From the NCBI GenBank assembly GCA_052273845.1, contig DAVZHM010000001.1, forward strand, positions 1 through 55,485: a stretch of 55,485 nucleotides of DNA, written 5' to 3'. Positions 14,960 to 24,857 of the stretch are shown here, piece by piece; within the stretch, counting starts at the first letter, position 1; each line of letters starts with the position of its first letter. The stretch comes from Fimenecus sp052273845 (GTDB lineage: Bacteria; Bacillota; Clostridia; Oscillospirales; Acutalibacteraceae). The position numbers were made by a program, and so were the translations under genes. The notes under the pieces were generated by a model. That model was given only the letters and a program-made list of their open reading frames with translations, was not told the DNA's origin and made no database searches.

Positions 14960-17900
14960 ATGAAACAACAAATGAAACGAACAACAAAACGCTGCTTCGC
15001 GGTGCTGTTGGCAATGCTTATGCTGTTTTCCTGCTTTTCCACCGTTATTTCGGCAGCGGATTGGAGCGGAGAGGTCTACATTATCAACTATCCGCGCTCG
15101 GCAGATCCGAACAAAAGCGGCTGGGGGCACCCCGATCTGTATTTAATGGACGGCTGGTATATGAAAGCCTCCGACAAAATGGTGATGCGCTCCATCGACG
15201 GCTATGAAGGTCCGACCTGCTACTGCATCGAGCCGGGCATCAGCCAGCATACGGGGGATACACTTACACAACATGGAGAAAACTATTGGGCTAAGCATCC
15301 TGGTAATAGTACCATCGAGAGAGATGTAATTCAAAGCTTAATTGGGCGCATTCTCCAATATGGCTGGACAGGCAATAACAGTTTGAATTGGATTACAACC
15401 GACCCGGCTGCCGCGAATGAGCTGGCGCAGGCAAAGGCTACGCAGATTCTGATTCACGAGGTCATTGTCGGCGAACGGCGTGCGGATTTCTCGAAAGTCA
15501 ACGCACACGACTACGGCTGCAACAATGCCGCCGAGCAGGTCACAGCAGACTGCCCGATTTATGCACAGATTATGGAGCATTACTTCCGAATTGAAGCTGC
15601 TGTCAAACAGCATATGCTACAACCGAACTTCGGCGGTTCGGAATTTGAACTGAGTTACAATAACGGAACATATTCCGTTACGCTGACCGATCAAAACAAT
15701 GTGCTCGGAAAATATGATTTTTCATCGAATGCCGATGTTTCTATTCAAAAAAACGGCAATCAGCTCACTATTTCCACAACCAATCCGACAAGCAAATCCA
15801 TTCAGGTAATGGGCAAAAGCGTCGGGTTGAAAACGCGTGCGTTTGTGGTTTGGTCAGACGGGACAACAGGCAAAGACAATAACGGACAGATTCAGGATCA
15901 AATTCAATACGGCGCGGAAGTTGACGACCCCTTGGCTATGGTTCGTCTAACGCTGAAGGTTGCCACCGGTAATGTCAAAATCGTTAAGGGATCCGAGGAC
16001 GGTCAGGTTGCAGGAATTGATTTCCATTTGGAAGGTGCAGGCGTCAATACCGATGTCACCACGAACGCAAACGGTGAAATACAGGTAGACGGGTTGCGCG
16101 GCGGTGAACAAGTTACCATTACTGAAAAGCCGAAAGATAAATATGTGCAACCGAAAAGCCAAACTGTAACCGTTCTGCCAGGGCAGACGACTTCGGTATA
16201 TTTCTCAAATATCCTCAAAAAATTCACTGTTTCCGTCCAAAAACAGGACAGCGCAACGGGAACAGCACAAGGTGACGCCACTTTGAAAAACGCCGTATAC
16301 GGCATTTATGACGGCGACACGCTTGTAGACACCTACACGACCGATGAAAACGGCTCGTTTACCTCAAAAGAATACATTTGCGGTGAAAATTGGATGCTCA
16401 AGGAGCTGACACCCTCTGAAGGCTATTTGCTTGATGAAACAGTACACCACATCGGCGCAGAACCCGGCAATTTCACAATCGAACATAACCCCATTTCTAT
16501 GACTGTGACCGAAGATGTCAAACTCGGACAAATCGCTATCATCAAGCATAACGACAATGGCGATACGCAAATCGAAACACCCGAAGTCGGCGCAGAATTT
16601 GAAGTGTACTTGAAGTCGGTTGGCTCTTACGCCGCCGCAAATGACCGCGAAAGGGATTTGATGGTCACAGACGATTACGGCTTTGACCAATCAAAAAAAC
16701 TGCCCTACGGCATTTACACGGTGCATCAGACCAAAGGCAACGAGGGCACGGCGTTCATTCCTGACTTTTATGTGGTCATCAATGAACACGGCGAGACCTA
16801 CCGCTACATCATCAACAACGCCACCTTCGAGAGCTATTTGAAATTCACCAAGACGGACGCTGAAACGGGCAAAACGATTCCGCTTGCCGGCACAGGCGTA
16901 CAGCTTTACGATCCTGCGGGCAATCTGATAACAATGTCCTTTACTTATCCGACACCAACGACCGTTGACACCTTCTATACGGACAGCGAGGGCAAGCTCG
17001 TCACACCCGAAAAATTACCTTACGGTAAAGGCTATTCGGCGGTCGAAGTCAAAGCCCCTTACGGCTATGTGCTTGACAGCACGCCTGTGTACTTCGATGT
17101 TACGCCCGAAACAATGCAAGAGGACGGCGGCATTACCGTTGTTATGATTTCCAAGTCCGATATGGCGCAGAAAGGCACGATCGATATCAAGAAACTCGGC
17201 GAGGTATTTAGCTCTGTCACCGAGGAAAACGGCGTTTATCAGCCTGTATTTGCACTTGCAAACAATAAGGGCGCAGAGTTCAGAATTACCGCCGCCGAAG
17301 ATATAGTTACGCCTGACGGCACGATTCGCGCAGCTGCGGGTACCGTCGTGGATAATCTTGTGATTGGTAACGGGGTTGCGAAATCCAAGCCGCTGTATCT
17401 CGGCAAATATTTTGTGGAGGAAACAAAGGCGGCGCACGGTATGGTGTTGGATACCGCTGTTTACGAAGTAACGCTTGCTTACGCAGGGCAGAATGTGTCT
17501 GTGACCACGGCGGCAATTACGGTCACCAATGCGCGACAAAAAGCAATTATTGACCTCAAGAAAGTTTTGGAGCAGGACGAGATGTTTGGAATCGGCACGA
17601 ATGGTGAAATCGGCAAAGTGCAGTTTGCGCTGTATGCTACAGAAAATTTGACGGCAGCGGATGGCTCGGTGATTCCGAAAGACGGTTTACTGGAGATCCT
17701 CAGCTTAAACGAGGACGGCACAGCAACCTTCCACACAGATTTACCCGTAGGTGCCAAAACCTATGTGAAAGAATACAGCACAGACGAACATTATGTTCTG
17801 TCCGACAAAATCTATCCTGTTGTGTTTGAATGCGCAGGGCAGAACACGGCAATCGTGCAGCTGCACATTAACAATGGTGAAGCCGTTGGAAACACACTCA

Positions 17901-18925
17901 TTCGCGGCGACATCTACGGTAAAAAAATAGATGATGACGGATTTGAGGTCTGCGGTGCGCTGATGGGCTTGTTCCGTCCTGATGAAACAGAGTATATCGA
18001 AGAAAATGCGCTGATGACTTGTTCTTCAAATGAAATCGGCGTATTCGGCTTCTTAAATGTCCCTTACGGTAATTACAAAGTGCGAGAAATTAAGCCACCT
18101 GAAGGGTTTAATCTGAATGAGAATGTTTACTCCGTTGAGATAGCCGAAAACGGACAGATTGTGGAAGTCGAAGTTGAAAACCGCTTTATTACGGGCACAG
18201 TAATGCTCATTAAGGCGGACAGCCTTGAAAACGATATTTTTCTCTCAGGATTTGTATTTGAAGTTTATGTTGATGTGGACGAAAACGGCGAATTTAATCC
18301 TGGCGTCGACAAATTAGTTGATACCCTAAAAGAGAGTTCACAAGGCACATACAGCTTAACAGGGCTTCGTTATAACGGGTATTTTTTACACGAGGCTAAC
18401 CAGAGCGGCAAGGGATACTTATTGGATGACGGTTACTATTATTTTGAAATCCGCGAGGATGGCGAAACAGTTACCATTTCCAATTCGGATAACGGGTTAT
18501 TTGTTAATACTCCGTTGCTCGGCAGTTTGGTTATAACAAAAGCCGATGTGTCAGACGGTAAACTGCTCCCGAATGTAGGCTTCCGCATCCGCAATGAGCA
18601 GGGTGAGATTATCCGTGAAGGCTATACCGATGAAAACGGTGTAGCACGCTTCGACAATCTGCGCTATGGAAAATATACTTGTCAGGAATTCGATGCGGCG
18701 GACGGTTATCAGCTCGATGAGACGGAATACCCGTTCGAGATTACGCAAAACAGAGAAATTGTTATGGTGACAATGACCAACGAAAAAATCCCCGTAGAAA
18801 TTCCGAAAACCGGCGGCGAAATCTTAGCCGGCAGTTCTTTGGTGGCTGCGACCGTGCTTGCCACGACGATTTGGATTGCATTTGCGAAGAAATCGCGGAA
18901 AAAGAAAGCATTTAAGACTTTGTGA
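14960..18925 (+). CDS. thioester-domain adhesin with nine Cna_B/SpaA-like repeats and an IPKTG sorting signal
   Basis: A 1,321-residue secreted wall protein. A signal peptide (residues 1 to about 33) is followed by a thioester domain: CYCIEPG (C87/C89) and the partner Q162 in the ATQILIHE block, the Cys-Gln pair that in this family bonds covalently to host molecules. After a beta-rich region come about nine prealbumin-like repeats (first strands at KIVKG, VSVQKQD, AIIKHND, KFTKTD, IDIKKL, IDLKKV, GKKIDDD, MLIKAD, VITKAD), many closed by the LPYGKYxVxE-type strand. The C-terminus has IPKTG, a hydrophobic helix and a Lys/Arg tail, so sortase anchors it; no sortase gene is in the window. GAAAGGAAA precedes the ATG. 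Likely function: attachment to host or partner cells. Confidence 0.88.
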   Translation: MKQQMKRTTKRCFAVLLAMLMLFSCFSTVISAADWSGEVYIINYPRSADPNKSGWGHPDLYLMDGWYMKASDKMVMRSIDGYEGPTCYCIEPGISQHTGDTLTQHGENYWAKHPGNSTIERDVIQSLIGRILQYGWTGNNSLNWITTDPAAANELAQAKATQILIHEVIVGERRADFSKVNAHDYGCNNAAEQVTADCPIYAQIMEHYFRIEAAVKQHMLQPNFGGSEFELSYNNGTYSVTLTDQNNVLGKYDFSSNADVSIQKNGNQLTISTTNPTSKSIQVMGKSVGLKTRAFVVWSDGTTGKDNNGQIQDQIQYGAEVDDPLAMVRLTLKVATGNVKIVKGSEDGQVAGIDFHLEGAGVNTDVTTNANGEIQVDGLRGGEQVTITEKPKDKYVQPKSQTVTVLPGQTTSVYFSNILKKFTVSVQKQDSATGTAQGDATLKNAVYGIYDGDTLVDTYTTDENGSFTSKEYICGENWMLKELTPSEGYLLDETVHHIGAEPGNFTIEHNPISMTVTEDVKLGQIAIIKHNDNGDTQIETPEVGAEFEVYLKSVGSYAAANDRERDLMVTDDYGFDQSKKLPYGIYTVHQTKGNEGTAFIPDFYVVINEHGETYRYIINNATFESYLKFTKTDAETGKTIPLAGTGVQLYDPAGNLITMSFTYPTPTTVDTFYTDSEGKLVTPEKLPYGKGYSAVEVKAPYGYVLDSTPVYFDVTPETMQEDGGITVVMISKSDMAQKGTIDIKKLGEVFSSVTEENGVYQPVFALANNKGAEFRITAAEDIVTPDGTIRAAAGTVVDNLVIGNGVAKSKPLYLGKYFVEETKAAHGMVLDTAVYEVTLAYAGQNVSVTTAAITVTNARQKAIIDLKKVLEQDEMFGIGTNGEIGKVQFALYATENLTAADGSVIPKDGLLEILSLNEDGTATFHTDLPVGAKTYVKEYSTDEHYVLSDKIYPVVFECAGQNTAIVQLHINNGEAVGNTLIRGDIYGKKIDDDGFEVCGALMGLFRPDETEYIEENALMTCSSNEIGVFGFLNVPYGNYKVREIKPPEGFNLNENVYSVEIAENGQIVEVEVENRFITGTVMLIKADSLENDIFLSGFVFEVYVDVDENGEFNPGVDKLVDTLKESSQGTYSLTGLRYNGYFLHEANQSGKGYLLDDGYYYFEIREDGETVTISNSDNGLFVNTPLLGSLVITKADVSDGKLLPNVGFRIRNEQGEIIREGYTDENGVARFDNLRYGKYTCQEFDAADGYQLDETEYPFEITQNREIVMVTMTNEKIPVEIPKTGGEILAGSSLVAATVLATTIWIAFAKKSRKKKAFKTL

Positions 18926-18959
18926 CACGGTGTCATAAAGTCAGAAAGGAGTTTTTTCA

Positions 18960-21900
18960 ATGAAATCTTTAAAGATATTCACATTGGCATTGCTTGTGTG
19001 CGGAATTTTGGTAACATCTATGCCGCTTGCCACATTTGCAGCCAATGAAGTGAATGTCACAATTCCGAACTTACCCGAATTACCGAATGTGCTTGCGATG
19101 TTGGGCGAAAGCGCGCCACCGGCGGCAGAAGAAAATTACGACTTCATTGTTGATACCACAGAACCCTACACCATAAGACAAAACGGCACTTACTTAGTCA
19201 AAAATGTTGACAACCTTGCTATTCAAGACGGCATTTGTGCCTACCTTGGCGTGCAAGATACAAGCATTACATATGTTTCCTGCGCTGCGAATACAAATGT
19301 TGAATTTCACGCTTTGCAGAATGTCTCGTTCGGCGGCACAGCTTTTGGGAACGAGAAACTATATTTACGGTTTAATACGTGTAAAAATATTGTTTTTTCT
19401 ACCGAAGAAACCGCAGAGATTGATTTTAAAATGCCACTCTACGGTACAGATGCATCGGCTCTGTGGTTTTTGGGCAACATAGTCGTTTCGGTGACAGCTC
19501 CGACGACAAGTGGATGGGCAAAGGATGATTGGCCTGAGTGGGATATGATATCCGGTTTTTCTTCGGTTAGTTTTTACAACAGCACAGCATCTCTGAAGCC
19601 AAAAATATCGTATTGTAAGAAAGTTAGCGGCGACATTCGCACGGACAACCTGTACCTTAACAACAGTCAACTGGATTATTCGATCGACGGTTATTCAGAA
19701 GAGGCGACCGATTATTTAGTGGTAACAAATGATATTGTGATGAAGGACAGCACCTTCAACTTGAAAAACCCTTATATACAAATGACCGCGAAAAACTGTT
19801 ATGTTGATACATCGAAATTAACCGTTTGGAGCGCGATGAGGTTGAATGCTTTGATGTGTAAAAACGCACAACTCTATTTCAGAGACAGCGTTACAGCGCA
19901 AAAAATACATTTACAGTCATCGCCGACAAACGCGTTTGTAAAAGACGGTGATTTACTGTTTTATACTTCGGAACTGCGCGTTTCGGAAGATACAATAATC
20001 AATTATTGGTCGGGCGTAAAGAAATCTACTGTACCCAAAAATGTAATTGCATCTGACGCATTAGATGTAAATACAAGCGTTTTTTCGCCTGATGATTTCT
20101 TTACAACAAACCTGTCCTACAACCATTATCCGACTGATGGAAAATTCGACAATGTTTTTGTCTGTGACAACGGTATTTTCTTAATCCCTTTTCCCGGTGA
20201 ACAACTTAACGAGAATGTTAATTTCGATGACGGCTTTTTCGCGACAAATGACCCGCGACTGCACAATACAGCGTTTTATATTTTCCAAGTCTTGGATGCT
20301 ATGGCGCTCGTTGAAGCCACAAAAAATTTTGATGCAGAACACGGAAAGAATGTTGTCGCTGTAGCATTTGGATATAGCACCTTGGAGGACGCCTTATTAC
20401 ATCTCGAAGATGTATGCAGTCAGGTAGGCTGTACGAAAGAAGACTTCTTTTATCAGTCTGTGGCGGAATGCCTGGAAAAACTGATGCAATACGACGGTGT
20501 AACCTTTACGAGTAGTGACTGCGTTGCAGCGTGCCGAAAGTCTGCCGAAGAAATCAAAAACACTTACTTGAACACAGGAGACAAAGTAAATAATGTCACG
20601 GAGTGGAAAAGCGGAAAGAGTACATATTACTACAATGAAGGTAGTCTTGTGAACCGATACCTTGAAATGCTATATTTCGTTGAACAGGTATGTACGAATG
20701 ATGCCTATACGGATTTCTACACTTTGGAAGGCTTTAAACGGTATCTCTATTTGCAAAACTTACTTTCTTTGGGCGGTGTACGGTACTCATTTAAAGATTA
20801 CGGCGGTGCTAAAGAATATGAAACATTCGGAATAACCCCGCTCAGCTACAATGACGGCAGCGGTGTTTATCAAATGAAATTTACCTATGGTCAGCATTAC
20901 GCCGATACACAAAAGGTGCGTTCTCTTGCGGTTGGACAACGCGGTTATACATCTAATTATCGCCGTGCAATGTATTATTTGCCGGAAGGCGGCACTTTAA
21001 AAACCGATGGCGTTGCCATCCGCAATTTCCCCGGCGGCTTCGATTTGCAAGATGTTTTGCAGCACGCACCTAAAGATAAAGTCGTTACGGGATATAAATA
21101 TAATATTCTTGACGAATCGGGCACACAAAAAACGACGGAAAATATTGAGGATTTTGTTTTTGCCGAAGAAGACTTGTTTGAACAGCTTATCAATTTTACG
21201 ACTGAAGGAAAATATTGTACTCTTCGGTACGATACAAACGGACTCGGCACAATAAGGCGTGCGAATCAGTCCGATGAACAGACTTATGACACTTTGGATT
21301 CCCTTGTCCCATACGGTTATTCCCCAGTATACGCAGAGAATAATGAGTTATCTCTTCCGGGACTCGCACCCGACGGACACCAAAACAGAACAGATGGGCA
21401 AACATTGGTTCACTCGACTTGGAATCAAGCTGCGTCGGTGGGAAATGGCTATTATTTTGAACCTTCTGACAATACGAAAAAAATCTCCGGTTGGTTAGAC
21501 GCCAACGGAAATCCATACGATTTCAGCACCCCTATGACTACAGATGCTTATGTTACTTTAACCCCGGTTTTGGTTGACAAAGGCTCTGTGACAGGTACGA
21601 TGACGGTGCGCATTGCCACGGAGGACAATTCCACCGAGGATTTTGCATATGCGTTTACACAACCGATGGATAAGCCGCCTGTAAGCGCCCTTCAGCTTGT
21701 TGATATTGGCTCTGGGGTCATTGTTGCAAACTATACCGGAAACAGTACTTCCGTGTATATACCGTATAGCGGATATAATATGGCATATGCGTTGGGACGC
21801 CGATTTCCCGGTACAGAAACCAACGGCATGACAGAATTTACCGATTTCCCGGATTTGGAGGCTGTCAACCCGATACAACGCTTAAAAGTCGAAAACGGAT

Positions 21901-23834
21901 ACGACGCTGTTGGTGTATATGCGAATTCGGAGTCTTTCTCAGCATATCTTCCGAGTTCGGTTAATCAATTTATTATGTTTGACGCGAGGCGTCAAGAGAT
22001 TACGCCCGCTCAATGCACAATTTACTATTCCTACGGCGGCAACTGTAAAACGATGATTTTAGACGATATTTCCAGCAATCGTTTAACAGCAGAGGAAGTT
22101 GCCAAAAAGTATTGTCACTTTTGTGACGATGACTTAAATCCGCTTTCAGCAACCGCGCAAACCCAGACGCTCGCGCAATTGCTGTCAGATGCAGGGTTAA
22201 GCCCTGTGGGAATTGTTCCATTGGAACTACTCACCCCGCATACGGACGAAAATGATTGGGCGGTAAACCCGAATGATGCCACGGAGATTATAGAGTATAC
22301 CGGTGCGGATTATGCATATATCGGTATTCCCGCCGTAATTAACGGCGTTGAAATTAAGAAGGTTAGAGCGACTGCTTTGCCGGGAAGAATAAATGTGACT
22401 GGGTATTATGTCCCCGCAACTATAACGAACATCACAGCCGGTTATTTGGACGCGATGCGCTCAATGGATTCAACATATAGCGGAAGCGTAATCGGTACTG
22501 ATGATATGAGCATCTTTTCTACGTTGTCTAATGCATATGTTGTTGTTGACGAACAGAACCCCAATTACAGTTCGTACAAAGGCAGTTTGTATAACAAGCA
22601 AAAAGATTATCTTTACTATCTCGGCGGCGGAACGGACAAAACCACCGTCTTGCCGAGCGTGAAAGCCTTTTCAGCATTTGCTTTGGGTGCCAACAGCACA
22701 ATGCCGTATCCCGCCGGAAACCCCGTAAATAAGATGACCTTCTTAGGCACAGAGCCTGTACGGTTTAATGAGGTGACTATCGCCGAAGACACTTTCTCTA
22801 TGTATTTCGGTGGCTTTATAATCACCGATTCCGCATCGGGAGAAAAAGCAATCAGCCCGATAAACTTCGTATGCGCCGAGAACAGTCCCTTCCATAACGC
22901 GTGGCTTACGCAAGTCCAGCAATGGCTTGACTCGCAAGGTATCACGGACACAACGGCTCAAGAAGGCGCGGAATTTTTCCTCACTTTGGTTGATCCGAAT
23001 ACATACGAAGATCCGAACCTGTCAGACTCGTTTACGATTCAAGAGGATACCGGCGACACTACAAAAGGCTATATCAACATAAACAGTCCGTTTCAAAAGC
23101 AGATGCACACCACAGACAATACGGATTATGTGTTTGAACTGATTGGTTCGTTGCCGGAAAGATATATCACGCCGACGGTTACAGAGTATGTATTAAATCC
23201 GTCTGTGGCAATGGAAGATATTACAATCCATCTTCGATTGAAACGCGGAACGCTCAACATAACAACGATGAATGTTGTCGGCGATGCACCCATTCAAGGT
23301 GTGGTCTATGAAATTGAAAACACAGAAACAGGGGAAGTGTACACAACGGAGGCATCCGATGCCGCAGGGCAGGTTGTTTTTGATGATTTGATATACGGGA
23401 ATTATACCGTTGTTCAAAAATCGTGTCCGAGCGGATGGAAGTTAAATACGGAGATAAAGACTTTCTCTGTGACTGAGGATGGTCAGGTCATAAGCCTTAC
23501 ATTTACAAACGAAAGGGCAACGCTTTACTCTGTAAGAATTCCGAAAACAATTGTTTTGGACGGGAATACAGGGCATTGTGCATACAGCGTTGGGGTAAAA
23601 GGCATCCTCGCGGAAGGACAGGCTGTTACTATTACTCCCGAAGCGACATTTTTGCTTAACCAAGACGGAAAAGACGCTGTTGTTGCGTCGGTCTTGCAGA
23701 ATAAGACATCGTGGATTGGCGCCGATTTGTCTGAAGGTGCGTGGGCAATCACTGCGGGGACGGTCGATGCGACCTTAACCGCCGGCGTTTGGAAAGGCAT
23801 ATGGCAGTTTACTATTTCGATTGGTTTAGTGTAA
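18960..23834 (+). CDS. large secreted protein of unknown function, 1,624 residues, with a C-terminal SpaA-like repeat and IPKT domain
   Basis: It starts 35 bases after the adhesin stop behind AGAAAGGAG. A signal peptide ends near residue 28 (PLATFAAN). Residues about 60-400 are beta-rich with many short NxxF/V strands and could be a repeat solenoid; residues about 400-700 are more helical. The middle is not recognised. Residues about 1430-1515 form one SpaA/Cna_B-like repeat (LNITTMNVVGDAPIQGVVYE ... YGNYTVVQKSCPSGWKLN). The last 100 residues (SVRIPKTIVLDGNTGHCAYS ... FTISIGLV) form a domain shared with the gene at 24858. There is no LPxTG signal or final membrane helix, so it is secreted or held by partners. 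Probably acts with the preceding adhesin. Confidence 0.75.
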   Translation: MKSLKIFTLALLVCGILVTSMPLATFAANEVNVTIPNLPELPNVLAMLGESAPPAAEENYDFIVDTTEPYTIRQNGTYLVKNVDNLAIQDGICAYLGVQDTSITYVSCAANTNVEFHALQNVSFGGTAFGNEKLYLRFNTCKNIVFSTEETAEIDFKMPLYGTDASALWFLGNIVVSVTAPTTSGWAKDDWPEWDMISGFSSVSFYNSTASLKPKISYCKKVSGDIRTDNLYLNNSQLDYSIDGYSEEATDYLVVTNDIVMKDSTFNLKNPYIQMTAKNCYVDTSKLTVWSAMRLNALMCKNAQLYFRDSVTAQKIHLQSSPTNAFVKDGDLLFYTSELRVSEDTIINYWSGVKKSTVPKNVIASDALDVNTSVFSPDDFFTTNLSYNHYPTDGKFDNVFVCDNGIFLIPFPGEQLNENVNFDDGFFATNDPRLHNTAFYIFQVLDAMALVEATKNFDAEHGKNVVAVAFGYSTLEDALLHLEDVCSQVGCTKEDFFYQSVAECLEKLMQYDGVTFTSSDCVAACRKSAEEIKNTYLNTGDKVNNVTEWKSGKSTYYYNEGSLVNRYLEMLYFVEQVCTNDAYTDFYTLEGFKRYLYLQNLLSLGGVRYSFKDYGGAKEYETFGITPLSYNDGSGVYQMKFTYGQHYADTQKVRSLAVGQRGYTSNYRRAMYYLPEGGTLKTDGVAIRNFPGGFDLQDVLQHAPKDKVVTGYKYNILDESGTQKTTENIEDFVFAEEDLFEQLINFTTEGKYCTLRYDTNGLGTIRRANQSDEQTYDTLDSLVPYGYSPVYAENNELSLPGLAPDGHQNRTDGQTLVHSTWNQAASVGNGYYFEPSDNTKKISGWLDANGNPYDFSTPMTTDAYVTLTPVLVDKGSVTGTMTVRIATEDNSTEDFAYAFTQPMDKPPVSALQLVDIGSGVIVANYTGNSTSVYIPYSGYNMAYALGRRFPGTETNGMTEFTDFPDLEAVNPIQRLKVENGYDAVGVYANSESFSAYLPSSVNQFIMFDARRQEITPAQCTIYYSYGGNCKTMILDDISSNRLTAEEVAKKYCHFCDDDLNPLSATAQTQTLAQLLSDAGLSPVGIVPLELLTPHTDENDWAVNPNDATEIIEYTGADYAYIGIPAVINGVEIKKVRATALPGRINVTGYYVPATITNITAGYLDAMRSMDSTYSGSVIGTDDMSIFSTLSNAYVVVDEQNPNYSSYKGSLYNKQKDYLYYLGGGTDKTTVLPSVKAFSAFALGANSTMPYPAGNPVNKMTFLGTEPVRFNEVTIAEDTFSMYFGGFIITDSASGEKAISPINFVCAENSPFHNAWLTQVQQWLDSQGITDTTAQEGAEFFLTLVDPNTYEDPNLSDSFTIQEDTGDTTKGYININSPFQKQMHTTDNTDYVFELIGSLPERYITPTVTEYVLNPSVAMEDITIHLRLKRGTLNITTMNVVGDAPIQGVVYEIENTETGEVYTTEASDAAGQVVFDDLIYGNYTVVQKSCPSGWKLNTEIKTFSVTEDGQVISLTFTNERATLYSVRIPKTIVLDGNTGHCAYSVGVKGILAEGQAVTITPEATFLLNQDGKDAVVASVLQNKTSWIGADLSEGAWAITAGTVDATLTAGVWKGIWQFTISIGLV

Positions 23835-23849
23835 AGGAGAGATGAAACT

Positions 23850-24764
23850 ATGACAAAATACTTTCACACAGCTCTCCGAGGAGAGCATAAAACATTTACG
23901 ATTAAGAATAAGGATGAGAAAAGGAAATATGTAATTGACTATTTCTCTTGCAAGCAGTTCCGTAATTTGGAAAAGACGGGAGAGGCAGAAAAAACAGAAA
24001 ATGATTCCGAACCTAATATTCTCGGCTATTGTAAGCTGCGTCGTCTGAAAAAGGACGACAAGCCGCAAGAACGCGTTTTTTGTGCGGCAAATCAGGAATA
24101 TGCTGTTTCATCAAAGAAATCGCTCTTTCAACGCAAGATAGGCTATATTCGCGTGATTTCGGAATCAGAGGTGCAATCTTTCAGCGCGGACGGTTCGGCT
24201 GTCCCGCAAACCGAAAAAAAACCGTTTACTTATCTGGTTTGCATGAGATTTTCGTGCCTGCCTTTGCTCTTGCTACTTCCGCTTTTCTTACTGCTTTTTC
24301 TCGGGATTCTTAGAGGTTGTGAAAACAATGCAGTTGTTCCGTCGCCGCAACCGGTTATCCAAGTGCCTCAAACCACCACAGAAGTGTTTTCGCTTCCTAT
24401 TGAAGAAGACGCTGAAGATTGGGACGGAACTGTTCCTTCTGATGATTCGGTTGCAGGCTCTTCCGAAGATATTGAGATTGTCGGATACGAACGCATTACG
24501 GTCACAAAAGAAAACCCGTATGTGCAGCTGATTAACCCTACGGGCAATACCGTTTATTTCAAATATGCGATAATGTCGCCCGACAAGCAAAAAGTCGTTA
24601 TGACAACAAACCTCATTCCGCCCGGCAAATATGTTCAATGGAATGCACGGGAGGGGTTATTACCCGGTGAATATGATGTACCTTTGCTTTTGTCTACCTA
24701 TGATTTGGCGACACAAGCACCTTGTAACGGGGCAAATTTGAATATTCACATCACCGTTCAATAA
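23850..24764 (+). CDS. membrane protein with a cytoplasmic N-domain and an outside beta domain, 304 residues
   Basis: Residues 1-125 are soluble and charged (HKTFTIKNKDEKRKYVID), one very hydrophobic helix lies at about 132-152 (Leu-rich), then a short acidic Pro/Ser/Thr linker and a beta-sandwich-like domain from about residue 205 (YVQLINPTGNTVYFKYAIMS ... LLPGEYDVPLLLSTY). It begins 15 bases after the previous stop behind AAGGAGAG. Its place between two secreted proteins suggests a signalling or tethering partner. No family recognised. Confidence 0.7.
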   Translation: MTKYFHTALRGEHKTFTIKNKDEKRKYVIDYFSCKQFRNLEKTGEAEKTENDSEPNILGYCKLRRLKKDDKPQERVFCAANQEYAVSSKKSLFQRKIGYIRVISESEVQSFSADGSAVPQTEKKPFTYLVCMRFSCLPLLLLLPLFLLLFLGILRGCENNAVVPSPQPVIQVPQTTTEVFSLPIEEDAEDWDGTVPSDDSVAGSSEDIEIVGYERITVTKENPYVQLINPTGNTVYFKYAIMSPDKQKVVMTTNLIPPGKYVQWNAREGLLPGEYDVPLLLSTYDLATQAPCNGANLNIHITVQ

Positions 24765-24771
24765 ATGTTCG

Positions 24772-24822
24772 GTCAATACCCAGTCAATATCCGGACGCTG
24801 AAAGGGACAAATAACCGGATAT
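24772..24822 (+). promoter_or_regulatory. repeats upstream of a secreted-protein gene, possible operator
   Basis: Two direct copies of GTCAATA (24772-24778 and 24783-24789, 11 bases apart, one helical turn) overlap an 8-bp inverted repeat ATATCCGG / CCGGATAT (24787-24794 with 24815-24822). An AT-rich -10-like stretch follows (TATAAATATATA). The region fills the 93-base gap before the gene at 24858 and looks like a regulated promoter. The regulator is unknown. Confidence 0.35.
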
Positions 24823-24857
24823 AAATATATATACAACTAATTAAGGAGTGTTTAAAA

